Assembly: GCA_002383325.1 (NCBI GenBank)
Contig: DFYJ01000020.1
Location: 5,382 to 40,952 of the forward strand
DNA: 35,571 nucleotides
Reading direction: 5' to 3'
Source: Candidatus Aminicenantes bacterium UBA4085
GTDB taxonomy: Bacteria; Acidobacteriota; Aminicenantia; Aminicenantales; UBA4085
Of this stretch, positions 15,706-24,251 are shown in pieces. Under the pieces are notes generated by a model that saw only the letters and a list, made by a program, of their open reading frames with translations, did not search any database and was not told the DNA's origin. A program made the translations under genes and the position numbers. How positions within the stretch are numbered: the stretch's first letter is position 1; each line of letters opens with the position of its first letter.

Positions 15706-16233
15706 TCACAGCGGACAGGTCCGGCCGGGACCGGCGCGTCGTGCCTCCCAAACCGAGGCCCGCGGAAAGTACATGAACAGAAGGATGAGCGAAACGAGCA
15801 AAAGCGCATAGAAATCGCGGTTATAGCCGCCCAGGAGAAAGTGCAGGAGGCCCAGCAGGACCGGGACTTCGGCCAGGGCCAAGCTGAGGATCGAAACGGA
15901 GGAAACCCGATCGAGCCAGGGCGCTTCGGCCTCCCCCGCCCGCCGGCCGAGGCGGACCCCGTTGAGGGCGCTGACGGCCAGGACGACCGCGGCGGCGGCC
16001 ATGAAGACGCCGTAGCGGACAGCCGTCCTAGCTCCGCCGAGGGCGGCCAGCCCGAAAAAGGGCCGGATGATCGTCCGGACGGCTTCCACCGCCGCCAGGC
16101 AGACGATCAGGCCGGCCAGTTGAGCCCAAGCCACGGCCTTGGCGGTCCTCAGGCGGGAAGAAAAGGCGTCGCGGCCGGATCCGGGAGATTCCGGCTCTTG
16201 CGCAGGCCCTTTTTCATTCACGTCAATCGACAT
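15706..16233 (-). CDS. Small multi-pass membrane protein of unknown function
   Basis: A 175-residue protein with a charged, proline-rich start and about four hydrophobic segments: near 33-50 (AVAWAQLAGLIVCLAAVEA), 72-90 (YGVFMAAAAVVLAVSAL), 113-131 (VSILSLALAEVPVLLGLL) and 138-155 (FYALLLVSLILLFMYF). I do not recognise a family. The ATG overlaps the end of the RlmI gene by 11 bases and AAGGA stands about ten bases upstream, so translation is likely coupled. Its stop is seven bases before the RNase gene. It may merely share the operon with these RNA enzymes. Confidence 0.72.
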   Translation of the reverse strand: MSIDVNEKGPAQEPESPGSGRDAFSSRLRTAKAVAWAQLAGLIVCLAAVEAVRTIIRPFFGLAALGGARTAVRYGVFMAAAAVVLAVSALNGVRLGRRAGEAEAPWLDRVSSVSILSLALAEVPVLLGLLHFLLGGYNRDFYALLLVSLILLFMYFPRASVWEARRAGPGRTCPL

Positions 16234-17395
16234 GCAGAATCAATCCTTTCAGATAATCGCTCTCGGGATGGTAGACGCTGACGGGGTGATCAAGGGCCTG
16301 GTGGTGGCGCTGCAGGATGCGCACCCGGCGTCCGGCTTCCAGGGCGGCCTGGAAGATGACCTGGCCGAAGAGCGTCTCGTCGACGAAGCGCGAGCAGGAG
16401 AAGGTCATGACCAGAGCCCCCGCGGGGGCCTTTTCGAAGGTCACGCGATGAAGGTCCTTGTAGCCCCGGCAGGCCGCCATGACCTCCGACTTGTGCTTGG
16501 CGAAAGCCGGCGGGTCCAGGATGATCAGGTCATAGTCCAGGGGCCGGCCCCGCAGGAATTCGAAGACGTCCGCCTCATGGAAGCCGAGCCCTTCCTCCGG
16601 AAATCCGTTGCGCAGGCAATTGTCCCGGGCCAGGGCGACAGCCTTGGCCGAGGCGTCCACGCTGTCGGCCGAAACGGCGCCGCCGGCCAGGGCGGCCACG
16701 GTGAAGGAGCCGCTGTAGGCGAAGGCATTGAGGACGCGGCGTCCGGCGGCCAGCCGGCGGGCCATCCGCCGCATCTCCCGCTGGTCGAGATAGAAGCCGG
16801 TCTTCTGCCCGCCCGGAATGTCGACCATGAGCTTCAGGCCGTCCTCCAGGATCTCCAGAGGATCGGGGGCCGGGCCCCGCAGCGGGCCCTCGGCGGGCGG
16901 AAGCCCCTCCTCGCGTCGCGAAGGCAGGCTCGACTTCTCATAGATGGATCGCGGCGAGAAGAGGCCTTCGAGCTCGTCGAGGACAAAATCTTTGAGCCGC
17001 TCCATGCCCAAGGTCGAGATTTGAACGACCAGGACATCGGCGAATCGGTCGACGATCAATCCGGGGCAGTCGTCTCCCTCCCCGTTGACGATTCGGCAGG
17101 CTCCCGAGCGGTCCTCCCCCATCAACCGCCGCCGCAGGGCCGAGGCGCGCCGCAGGGCGTCGCGCAGGGCGTCCAGGGGTGGAGTGCGGTCGAAAGTCAG
17201 CATCCGCCCGACGATCGAGGCCCGAGGATTGAAGTAGGCGGAGCCCAGGAAGGATCCGTCGGCCGCTTGGACGGTCCGGATCTCGCCCGGCTCGAGAGCC
17301 GGGAGCCGGCGAACCGCACCGGAGAAGATCCAGGGATGGCGGTTGCGGACGGCCTTGTCCTTGCCGGGGTGGAGGATGACGGCGGACTCATCCAT
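16223..17395 (-). CDS. rlmI: RlmI-family 23S rRNA (cytosine-C5) methyltransferase
   Basis: A 390-residue class I SAM-dependent methyltransferase. The N-terminal PUA domain (ILHPGKDKAVRNRHPWIFSGAV) is followed by the EEHUD-like middle part and a catalytic Rossmann domain: KTGFYLDQREMRR, VLNAFAYSGSFTVAAL as the SAM-binding loop, DLIILDPPAFAKHK as the catalytic DPPAF motif, and MTFSCSRFV carrying the expected cysteine. E. coli RlmI makes m5C1962 in 23S rRNA; this order and length fit RlmI or close RlmK-like relatives. ATG 17395 has AAGGAG six bases upstream and overlaps the Nudix gene by eight bases. Confidence 0.9.
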   Translation of the reverse strand: MDESAVILHPGKDKAVRNRHPWIFSGAVRRLPALEPGEIRTVQAADGSFLGSAYFNPRASIVGRMLTFDRTPPLDALRDALRRASALRRRLMGEDRSGACRIVNGEGDDCPGLIVDRFADVLVVQISTLGMERLKDFVLDELEGLFSPRSIYEKSSLPSRREEGLPPAEGPLRGPAPDPLEILEDGLKLMVDIPGGQKTGFYLDQREMRRMARRLAAGRRVLNAFAYSGSFTVAALAGGAVSADSVDASAKAVALARDNCLRNGFPEEGLGFHEADVFEFLRGRPLDYDLIILDPPAFAKHKSEVMAACRGYKDLHRVTFEKAPAGALVMTFSCSRFVDETLFGQVIFQAALEAGRRVRILQRHHQALDHPVSVYHPESDYLKGLILHVD

Positions 17396-17777
17396 AGGCA
17401 GCTCCTTCCGCCAGCCGCCGGACCAAGGGCCGGTCCGGCAGGGCGAAGTCGTAGCCCGACAGCTCGGACGGCAGGACCCAAGCGATCTCGGAGTGGTCGC
17501 TGAGACGCATAACGCCTTCGCGGATAGCGGCCCGGAAGGCGATCAGGATCAAGGTCAAGGTCTCGGATGCGAAGGGAAACTCGCCCAGGGCCGGGCCGAC
17601 GTCGATGTCCAGGTCGAGCTCCTCGCGGATCTCCCGCCGCAGCCCATCCCGTGGCTCCTCGCCCGACTCCACTTTCCCGCCCGGGAACTCCCAGACGCCG
17701 CCGAAACGGCCGCCGGCCCGGCGGCGGGCGATCAGGAGGCGTCCGTCCCGCTCGATCACCGCTGCCGTGACGCGCAT
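17388..17777 (-). CDS. Nudix hydrolase, MutT-like
   Basis: About 129 residues with the full Nudix box: GGKVESGEEPRDGLRREIREEL, where the E and REXXEE residues bind the metal. The start (VTAAVIERDGRLLIARR) and WEFPGGK are typical of the MutT group that cleaves oxidised dGTP or related nucleotides; the exact substrate is not certain. Two ATG codons stand in tandem at 17775-17780. AAGGAG ends immediately before the first, so the second (17775-17777) is the better start. It begins the four-gene chain with rlmI and faces glgA head to head. Confidence 0.88.
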   Translation of the reverse strand: MRVTAAVIERDGRLLIARRRAGGRFGGVWEFPGGKVESGEEPRDGLRREIREELDLDIDVGPALGEFPFASETLTLILIAFRAAIREGVMRLSDHSEIAWVLPSELSGYDFALPDRPLVRRLAEGAAYG

Positions 17778-17789
17778 CATCTCCTTGTC

Positions 17790-17818
17790 ATCTTAGCGGG
17801 TCGGCGTTGATTTCGCAA
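17790..17818 (-). promoter_or_regulatory. Weak promoter candidate for the Nudix-rlmI operon
   Basis: TTGCGA (17813-17818) and TAAGAT (17790-17795) on the minus strand are 17 bases apart, each four of six to consensus. The start point would fall almost at the Nudix ATG, which would leave little of the ribosome site in the message, so the call is weak. Confidence 0.25.
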
Positions 17819-17847
17819 CCAGGCCGGATGATCCCCCCGTCCCGTTG

Positions 17848-17856
17848 TGCTAGAAT
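17848..17856 (+). promoter_or_regulatory. glgA: Extended minus-10 promoter of glgA
   Basis: TG, one base, then TAGAAT (17851-17856) form an extended minus-10 element. The glgA ATG starts only eight bases later, so the transcript should begin at or within a few bases of the start codon. No Shine-Dalgarno sequence is present, in keeping with a leaderless message. Confidence 0.42.
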
Positions 17857-17864
17857 ACCAAGCC

Positions 17865-19337
17865 ATGAAGATCGCTTTCCTGGCTTCCGAAGTCGCCCCT
17901 TACGCCAAGACGGGCGGCCTGGCCGATGTGGCCCAGGCTCTGCCGGCCGCTCTAGCCGGGGCCGGACTGGACATCGCCGTGTTCATGCCCTTCTACCGGA
18001 GCGTCCGCGCCGCCGGATTGACCCTGGTCAGGGCGCTGGACAATCTGCCCATGGCCTGGCGCGGCGGATCGACGGGTCTCACGGTTTGGGCCGATCCCTC
18101 CCACCCCTACCCCGTGTGCTTCATCGAGCATCCCGGCTACTTCGAGCGCTCCGATGGCGCCGGGCTGTACGGAACGCCGTCCGGCGACTATCCGGACAAC
18201 GGCGAGCGGTTTGCCTTCTTCGCCAGGGCGGTCCTGGCCGCTCTCAAGGCCCTGCCTTTTGAAGCCGAAATCCTCCACGCCAATGACTGGCAGACGGCGC
18301 TCGCCCCCGCTTACCTTCGCCATATCCTGGCGGAGGATCCCTTCTACGCCCGGATCCGATCCGTCTATACCATCCACAACCTGGCCTACCAGGGGCTGTT
18401 CCCGCCTTCGATCCTGACCGATGCCGGCCTGCCCGATCGCCTCTTCCGGATGGAGGATATGGAATTCTGGGGCCAGGCCAGCTTCATGAAAGCCGGCATC
18501 CTTTATGCCGATGCCGTTACGACCGTCAGTCCCCGCTACAGCCGCGAGATCCTGACGCCCGAGTTCGGCCAAGGATTGGACGGCCTGCTGCGGGCCCGCG
18601 CGGGAGCTCTCTCAGGGATTCGAAACGGCATCGACAAAGACGCCTGGAATCCGGCCTTAGGCCAAGCCATCGCGGCGCCCTTCTCGGCGGCCGATCCATC
18701 CGGAAAGGCAGCCTGTCGAAGCGATCTCCTGGCCGCGTTCGGGCTTCCACCCGCCCGCCGGGAGGAGCCGATCGCGGGGCTGGTGGCCCGTCTGGCCGAA
18801 CAAAAGGGCGTCGACATATTGATCGAAGCCTTGGATGGAATCATGGCCTTGGGTGTGAAGCTGATAGTCCTCGGCACCGGCGATCCCAAGCTGGAAGCGG
18901 CTTTAAGAGCCGCTCGCGACCGCTATCCCTCGTTCCTCGGGCTTCGGCTCGGCTTCGACGAAGCCCTGGCCCGCAAGGTCTACGCCGGCAGCGACCTCTT
19001 CCTCATCCCCTCTCGCTACGAGCCGTGCGGACTGACCCAGATGATCGCCATGGCCTACGGAGCGGCTCCCGTCGCCAGGGCGACCGGCGGTCTCGACGAC
19101 ACCGTGCGGGCTTATGAAGCGGCGACGAAGACGGGGACGGGAATCAAGTTCGAGGCGCCTACAGCCGAGGCTCTTCTCGATGCCGTTCGCCGGGCCGTAC
19201 GCATTCTGCGCTCCAAGCCCGACCGGGAGGCTCTGGTCCGCAACGCCATGACGGCCGACTTCTCCTGGCGAGAGCCGGCCGCGGAATACGAAGCTCTCTA
19301 CCGGAAGCTCACCAAGGCGGACTCCGAGATTCTGTAA
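17865..19337 (+). CDS. glgA: Glycogen synthase (GT5)
   Basis: A 490-residue GT5 glycogen/starch synthase, which adds glucose from ADP-glucose (or UDP-glucose) to alpha-1,4-glucan. The N-terminal MKIAFLASEVAPYAKTGGLADV includes the KTGGLADV loop (15-22) that holds the sugar nucleotide; HANDWQT, IHNLAYQG and TVSPRYSREI follow, and the C-terminal domain has RLAEQKGVDIL and the retaining-GT motif PSRYEPCGLTQMIAM. The start at 17865 begins the conserved N-terminus; a six-residue upstream extension would start inside the promoter. It stands alone on the plus strand, but the neighbouring GH57 and galT genes also handle alpha-glucans and hexose phosphates. Confidence 0.95.
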   Translation: MKIAFLASEVAPYAKTGGLADVAQALPAALAGAGLDIAVFMPFYRSVRAAGLTLVRALDNLPMAWRGGSTGLTVWADPSHPYPVCFIEHPGYFERSDGAGLYGTPSGDYPDNGERFAFFARAVLAALKALPFEAEILHANDWQTALAPAYLRHILAEDPFYARIRSVYTIHNLAYQGLFPPSILTDAGLPDRLFRMEDMEFWGQASFMKAGILYADAVTTVSPRYSREILTPEFGQGLDGLLRARAGALSGIRNGIDKDAWNPALGQAIAAPFSAADPSGKAACRSDLLAAFGLPPARREEPIAGLVARLAEQKGVDILIEALDGIMALGVKLIVLGTGDPKLEAALRAARDRYPSFLGLRLGFDEALARKVYAGSDLFLIPSRYEPCGLTQMIAMAYGAAPVARATGGLDDTVRAYEAATKTGTGIKFEAPTAEALLDAVRRAVRILRSKPDREALVRNAMTADFSWREPAAEYEALYRKLTKADSEIL

Positions 19338-19363
19338 AGATAGGGACCGAAAAACCCCCGCAC

Positions 19364-20218
19364 TCAGAAAAGACGGATTCTGATCCCGACGGTCGCGGTC
19401 AAACCCGTCAGATCGATGCGAGCCTCTCGGGCGTTGGACACGGCGCTTCCCTCCGGCAAGCCGGATTGGATGACGATTTGCCGATAGGTGGCGCCCCCCG
19501 TCGTCCAATCGTAGGAATAGAGCGTGCCGCGGCCGCTTTCCGTGAAGCTCCACAGATCTCCGCTTCCCGTCTCGGTCCAGCCGCCCTCGAAGCCGGAGAT
19601 GCGGGCGAAGCGTCCGCGGGCGTTGAGGATCAGGCTCAGGCCGGATGAAAGCGGCCATTCCAGGCTCAGTCCGGCCTGGGCGCCGAATCCCAACCGGCTG
19701 CTGCTGAAAGAGAAATCGTCCGTGCCTTCATAGCCCAGGACTGAAAGGACATATCTCGAGCGCCAGTCGAGACTGGCGAAATAGGCTCCCAGGCCGGCCT
19801 GGATATCCAGCTTCATCTTATTACCGACGGGAAGAAAGAGATGGATCATCCCGGTCACGGGAATCGCTCCGACGACCGGCGTCAGGGTCTCGCTCACTTG
19901 GACGGCGCCGAAGCCGTAGGAGACCAGGCTTTCCCGGCCGTGGCGCTCGTAGCCGGCGCCCAGCCCCAGGGCCCAGCGGGGACCGAGATGCAGGAGCACT
20001 TCGCCGCCGGCCGCCCAGCCCAAAGCCGGGAAGGCATGACGGCCCGATAAGTCGGAATACTCGGTGGAGTAGTAATCCATCAGGCCGCGAAGTCCGCCGG
20101 CCAGATCCCCTCCCCCTGCGTACGCCGCGCCACCGCGAAGGCTCAACGACAGGGTTTTGGGAAAGGCGGCGGCCGCCATGATAGCGACTGCCGCCGCGAT
20201 GATCGCGAACCTCTTCAA
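19364..20218 (-). CDS. Outer-membrane beta-barrel protein
   Basis: A 284-residue protein with a signal peptide (MKRFAIIAAAVAIMAAAAFP) followed by alternating amphipathic strands: LSLSLRGGAAYAGGGD, WALGLGAGYERHG, MKLDIQAGLGAYFASLDW, LGFGAQAGLSLEWPL, and a terminal strand TATVGIRIRLF ending in phenylalanine, as outer-membrane barrels do. This looks like an eight- to twelve-strand OmpX/OmpW-like barrel; no specific family is recognised. The start codon is TTG at 20216-20218 with GGAG about ten bases upstream. It follows another barrel gene by 34 bases, probably in one transcript. Confidence 0.8.
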   Translation of the reverse strand: MKRFAIIAAAVAIMAAAAFPKTLSLSLRGGAAYAGGGDLAGGLRGLMDYYSTEYSDLSGRHAFPALGWAAGGEVLLHLGPRWALGLGAGYERHGRESLVSYGFGAVQVSETLTPVVGAIPVTGMIHLFLPVGNKMKLDIQAGLGAYFASLDWRSRYVLSVLGYEGTDDFSFSSSRLGFGAQAGLSLEWPLSSGLSLILNARGRFARISGFEGGWTETGSGDLWSFTESGRGTLYSYDWTTGGATYRQIVIQSGLPEGSAVSNAREARIDLTGLTATVGIRIRLF

Positions 20219-20252
20219 GATCAGGCTTCTCCGGACGCGCGCCTCCGCGCTC

Positions 20253-21140
20253 TTACATCAGCCGGATCTTGAATCCGAAGGCCAGCTGGAGGAACGAGGG
20301 ATTGATCTCCACTCCGGTGATCAGTTCGTTCTCGTAAAGGTAATCGATGTCCGCCGAGTCGAAGGGGTAGATGAAGTTGCCGAACAACCCGTCGTAGGTG
20401 TCCTCATAGTAGGCCCAGTCAAAGACCTTCTTGCCGCTCAGATAGTAGCGGCCGTCGAAGAAGATGCCGAAGGAGGGGGCCAGCCAGAAGGTGAACCCGG
20501 CGCCGAAGTCGGCGCCGAAGGATTGCCAAGATTCCCTGATTTCGGTCGGGACCATGATCACGTCGACGGCGAAGTAGCCCCAGTTCCCTCCCAGCAGGCT
20601 GTAGGCAATCTCCGACTCTACGAACAGCTTGTTCATGTAGAGCGTCGGGCCGGCCGAGAAATAGCCCTGGAAGCGCTCCGTGCCGAAGCGCCCGATGAAA
20701 TTCAGGCTCAGCGGGATGGTCTGGAAGTAATTGTCCATCCCGGTGAAGGTAAGAGGATCGTCCAGGATATCATCGTAGGCATAGTACGTGCTGGAGGTCG
20801 AGGTCCAACTCCACCACATGTTCGAATCGGTTACCGACGTGACGGCGGTCTTGAAGTACCCAAAATTGAAGCCGATGCCGATATTGGGGTGGAAGTAGAA
20901 GGCCAGGCCGCCGCCGAAGTTCAGGCCGCCCTTCGACGTGGCCGCGAAGTAGGATTCGCTTCCGATGGAATCCAAGTAGTAGTAGGACCCCGTCCAGGCG
21001 TCATAATACTCCGAGCCCGTGTTGACGTTCTTGATCCCGTAGCCGCCGTAGAGGCTCAGCTCGAAGCGGGGCAGATTCTGGGCCAGACCGGCCGTCGCCA
21101 GAACGAGAACAAGCGCCGAAAGAAACACGAACTTTTTCAT
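20253..21140 (-). CDS. Outer-membrane beta-barrel protein
   Basis: A 295-residue protein with a clear signal peptide (MKKFVFLSALVLVLATAGLAQ) and barrel-like strands such as FELSLYGGYGIKNV, NFGGGLAFYFHPNIGIGFNFGY, FGADFGAGFTFWLAPSFGIFFDGRYYLSG and the last strand LQLAFGFKIRLM. It is rich in tyrosine, glycine and phenylalanine, as expected for a barrel. I chose ATG 21138-21140: AAGGAGGAGG lies six bases upstream and the signal peptide follows directly. It is the first of two barrel genes and has a strong promoter at 21224-21252. Function unknown. Confidence 0.82.
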   Translation of the reverse strand: MKKFVFLSALVLVLATAGLAQNLPRFELSLYGGYGIKNVNTGSEYYDAWTGSYYYLDSIGSESYFAATSKGGLNFGGGLAFYFHPNIGIGFNFGYFKTAVTSVTDSNMWWSWTSTSSTYYAYDDILDDPLTFTGMDNYFQTIPLSLNFIGRFGTERFQGYFSAGPTLYMNKLFVESEIAYSLLGGNWGYFAVDVIMVPTEIRESWQSFGADFGAGFTFWLAPSFGIFFDGRYYLSGKKVFDWAYYEDTYDGLFGNFIYPFDSADIDYLYENELITGVEINPSFLQLAFGFKIRLM

Positions 21141-21223
21141 TCGCATCCTCCTCCTTGCAAAACTTCTTCCGCTCTTGGGTAAGGTTTCAGCATTTCCCTT
21201 CGCCGCCATCAGCGGATGGCTAG

Positions 21224-21252
21224 ATCATAGATCTGAAAAGTCCGCTCGTCAA
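21224..21252 (-). promoter_or_regulatory. Promoter of the two beta-barrel genes
   Basis: On the minus strand TTGACG (21247-21252) and TATGAT (21224-21229), each five of six to consensus, are 17 bases apart. The minus-35 overlaps the last codons of galT. Transcription near 21217 gives a leader of about 77 bases. Confidence 0.62.
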
Positions 21253-22285
21253 GTACCATCTGCGGATTTCGACGGGGCTGCCGGCCGGCGCAGGCGCACC
21301 GCCGCTCTCTCCGGAGGGATGGGATTGATGTGGACTCCGGTTCCCCATTCGAAGCCGGCCGTCCGGACGAGCACCGGGAGGACGTCGAGATGCCAATGGA
21401 AAAGAGCTGATCGGACTGGAGCCTGGATGAAAACTAAATTGTAGGGCGGATTGTCAGCCGAGCGCCGGAGCGCTCCCAGAACGCCGCGCAGGCAGGCCGC
21501 CAGGTCCTCGGTCTCACGATCGTCCATGGCCGAGAAAGAGCCGGAATGGTGGAGGGGAACAATCCGTGTCTCCAGGGGGAAGGCCGATCCGAAAGGGGCC
21601 ACGGCGGCAAAAGAGCGGTCAAGGCGGACCAGGCGCTCACCCGAGAGGATCTCCTCCTCCACGAGCCGGCAGAGAAGACAACCGCCCGGCCCGGCCGCCC
21701 AAGCCTCGAACCGGGCCTCTTCTTCCTCCACCCTCGGAGGGACGAACGGCAAGGCGGTGATCTGGGTGTGCGGGTGGCGGAGGGAAGCGCCGGCTTCACG
21801 GCCCCTGTTCTTGAAGACCTGGATATAGGCGTGTCGGCCCGAAGCTTCCAGGTCCCGGGCTCGGCCCCGGATCGCCCGCAAGGTCAGGACCGCATCCTCA
21901 GGGGGGATCTCATCGATCTCGAGGTCATGCCGCGGGGAATCGATGACGACTTCGTGAGCGCCGGCGGCGGGCCTGCGCTCGGTGAAAGCCCCCCCTCCCC
22001 CTCCCTACCGCCCGGAGCCTCGACTAAGGCGGGAAATTTATTGGGCACGACCCGGACGCGCCAGCCCGGGGTGTCAGGCCTGCTAATGGGATCCCGGACG
22101 GCGGAAATCTCGGGCGGCGTTCGATTCTCGTGCCCCGGGCAGAAAGAGCATTCCCGGGCCTCATCGGCCGTTTCCGGCGGCTGCTCCGCCCGGGTGAGGA
22201 AGCAGCCGGGACGAGCCACACGGCCGGGCGCGATCAGGGCCCATCTCCCGCTCAGCGAATCGCGCCGCAGCTCCGGCCCGCGCAT
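21249..22285 (-). pseudogene. galT: Galactose-1-phosphate uridylyltransferase, broken by a one-base loss
   Basis: GalT exchanges UMP between UDP-glucose and galactose 1-phosphate. The first part (from ATG 22283-22285) shows CSFCPGHE with zinc-type C46 and C49, TPPEI and RVVPNKFPAL. In a run of seven G (minus strand; 21989-21995) one base is missing: adding a G restores GAFTERRPAAGAHEVVIDSP and joins the second part, which has the catalytic LRHPHTQITALPFVP, the C-terminal FHWHLDVLPVL, and the conserved AGFEWGTGVHINPIPPE. The whole would be about 345 residues, normal length. All family motifs survive, so an assembly or sequencing indel, or slippage in the G run, is as likely as real loss. It begins one base after the GH57 stop and ends the six-gene cluster. 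Confidence 0.85.
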
Positions 22286-22286
22286 C

Positions 22287-24251
22287 TCAGCCGCCGCGGT
22301 TCTCCCGCATGTGGATGCGCACCGTCACCGAAGCCCCCGACGCAAGCCGCAGCCGCCACAGGGGCAGCAGGCAGTATCCCTGATGGATGACGTCGAAGCC
22401 TTGTTCCGATTGGGACAGGGTCAGGAGCGGGAAGTGCCACATCTCCTGGACCGGTTCGAAGGAAAAGCGGATCCGGCCGCCGGCCAGTTCCGCGCCTGCC
22501 CCATCGCAAGCGAACTCTTCGGGGATCTGGTAGAAGCTCCATTCCTGGCCGAAGAGCAATCCGATTTCCCGGTCATCCAGATTGGTGATCGAGGTCAAGA
22601 TGTGGAAGCCATCCTCCCCCGGGCGAATCTCTTTCTGGACGGAGATCGGCACCCTCCGCCCGTCCGACCGGACCATTCCCTTGCGGTTGAGGAACAGGCG
22701 GTCTTGGACGATGGACCAGGCATAAGGCTGGGTGAGGAAATCCCCCTGCTCTTCAAAGGACGAGCCCTGGAAGCCTGCCGAAGTCGTATCGGGATGCAGA
22801 AAATGATCCAGTCCCGACCAGCGCGGATGTCCGTCGTATCGGAGCAGTCCCTCCGCGCCCGGGGGCAGAGCCTTGGCCAGATCGTGGATGCTGCGTCCCT
22901 CTCCATCGCCGCCCGTTTGCTCCGGGCGGTGATACGTCTCGGGCCGCCGGGAGAGGACGTCGCCAAGGTTCCGGCTCTGCGGGAAATAGTCGATCTCCGT
23001 CAGAGCGCCTCCCTTGGCCGGCTTGACGTGGAGGCCGAAACGGTCGTCCCGCCGCGAGATCGTGAGCAGCCCGTCGGCTTCCCCGTCCAGCGCCTGCCAG
23101 GCGGTTTCGCCAGGCGTCAGGCTCTCGGCCCTGAGGAGATGGTAATAAGCGGCCTCGCGCAGATGTGGCAGGTAGAGCCCGCCGAAGACCCCATGCCAGT
23201 AGGGATCATTGCCCTGGGCTTGGTACAGCTCCCGGCGGGCCGCATCGTCCCCGGAAGCCAAAACCCTGCGGGACACCGCCAGCATGCGCTTGTGCAGATG
23301 GTTCGACTCCGGATACTTGAGGAAGAACTCGCGGAAAAAGCCGCCGCGCAGGAAGCGGCGGGATGGGCCCGTCACCCCCTTTTTCAAAAGGGCGAAGGCC
23401 CGGGCCTCGTCGGGCTCCAGGACCCACTCCATCATCTCTTCGTAGGAACCCGGCGGCAGGTAGATCCGTCCCCCGGAAGGGGCGCCCTCAAGGGCCTCGG
23501 AGAAAGTCTTGGTGTCGATCCGGGAGTCCGACTCCAGGTAAGCAAAGAACCGCTCCAGCCAGCCCTCGTCATAGACCCAGGCCTTGGTTCCCGGCCACAT
23601 GCCGAACTTCTCCCCATCGTCGCCGAGGATAGCCAGGCCGCCCTGCCGGCGGATTTCCTCAAGGTAGGCGGCCGTCTCCTCGACCGGACGGAAGGGGACG
23701 AGATAGCGGAGCTTCTTGTCGATCGGGAAGAGACGCAGGGGGCGGCCCTCATCCTCGGTCACATAGACGCAGTGGATGTTCTCAGCCCCGGCATACCGGA
23801 AGTGCTCCTCGTCGAGGAGCGTGTATTCGATCCCCGCCGCGGCCAGGGTCTTGGCCAGGTGGGGCTCCCAGACCCTCTCGGTCAGCCAGAGGCCGCGCGG
23901 CCGGCGGCCGAAGCTCTCCTCGAGGAAATCGCCCATCATTCTGATCTGGCCCTGGCGGTCGGCTTCGGGGATGACGGCCAAGATGGGCTCATAGAAGCCC
24001 CCGCCCAGCAACTCGATCTGGCCGCGGCCGGCCAGACCGGAAATCAGCTCAAAGGCGGACTGCTCCGTGGCCTTCATCGCTTCCCAAAGAGGGCCGGAGA
24101 AATGGACGCTCAGCTTGATCCGCGGGTGGCGCTCCAGGAGCCTGAAAAACGGCAGATAGCAGTCCCGGAAAGCCCGCTCGAAGACCGAGACGAAGTTTCC
24201 GACCGGCTGGTGATTATGGACGGCCAGGAGAAGGGTCAGCCGGTCGCTCAT
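22287..24251 (-). CDS. GH57 4-alpha-glucanotransferase/amylase-like enzyme
   Basis: A 654-residue GH57 enzyme with the order of Thermococcus-type 4-alpha-glucanotransferase: N-terminal HNHQPVGNF, GGGFYEPI, the nucleophile block WLTERVWEP (E125), then DDGEKFGMWPG with the acid/base aspartate (D211/D212), followed by the DUF1925 and DUF1926-type C-terminal beta domains (from about residue 300, ending in ASVTVRIHMREN). It acts on alpha-1,4-glucans; transferase versus hydrolase activity cannot be settled from sequence. No signal peptide, so cytosolic. ATG 24251 overlaps the previous GH57 gene as ATGA, and GGGAG stands five bases upstream, so I prefer it to the longer open frame. Confidence 0.9.
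   Translation of the reverse strand: MSDRLTLLLAVHNHQPVGNFVSVFERAFRDCYLPFFRLLERHPRIKLSVHFSGPLWEAMKATEQSAFELISGLAGRGQIELLGGGFYEPILAVIPEADRQGQIRMMGDFLEESFGRRPRGLWLTERVWEPHLAKTLAAAGIEYTLLDEEHFRYAGAENIHCVYVTEDEGRPLRLFPIDKKLRYLVPFRPVEETAAYLEEIRRQGGLAILGDDGEKFGMWPGTKAWVYDEGWLERFFAYLESDSRIDTKTFSEALEGAPSGGRIYLPPGSYEEMMEWVLEPDEARAFALLKKGVTGPSRRFLRGGFFREFFLKYPESNHLHKRMLAVSRRVLASGDDAARRELYQAQGNDPYWHGVFGGLYLPHLREAAYYHLLRAESLTPGETAWQALDGEADGLLTISRRDDRFGLHVKPAKGGALTEIDYFPQSRNLGDVLSRRPETYHRPEQTGGDGEGRSIHDLAKALPPGAEGLLRYDGHPRWSGLDHFLHPDTTSAGFQGSSFEEQGDFLTQPYAWSIVQDRLFLNRKGMVRSDGRRVPISVQKEIRPGEDGFHILTSITNLDDREIGLLFGQEWSFYQIPEEFACDGAGAELAGGRIRFSFEPVQEMWHFPLLTLSQSEQGFDVIHQGYCLLPLWRLRLASGASVTVRIHMRENRGG

Noticed and set aside
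13161..15776. Plus-strand open frame of 871 codons
   Set aside because: Antisense to the adaptor and the beta-CASP RNase, both with full family motifs and ribosome sites; the antisense product has no recognisable domain.
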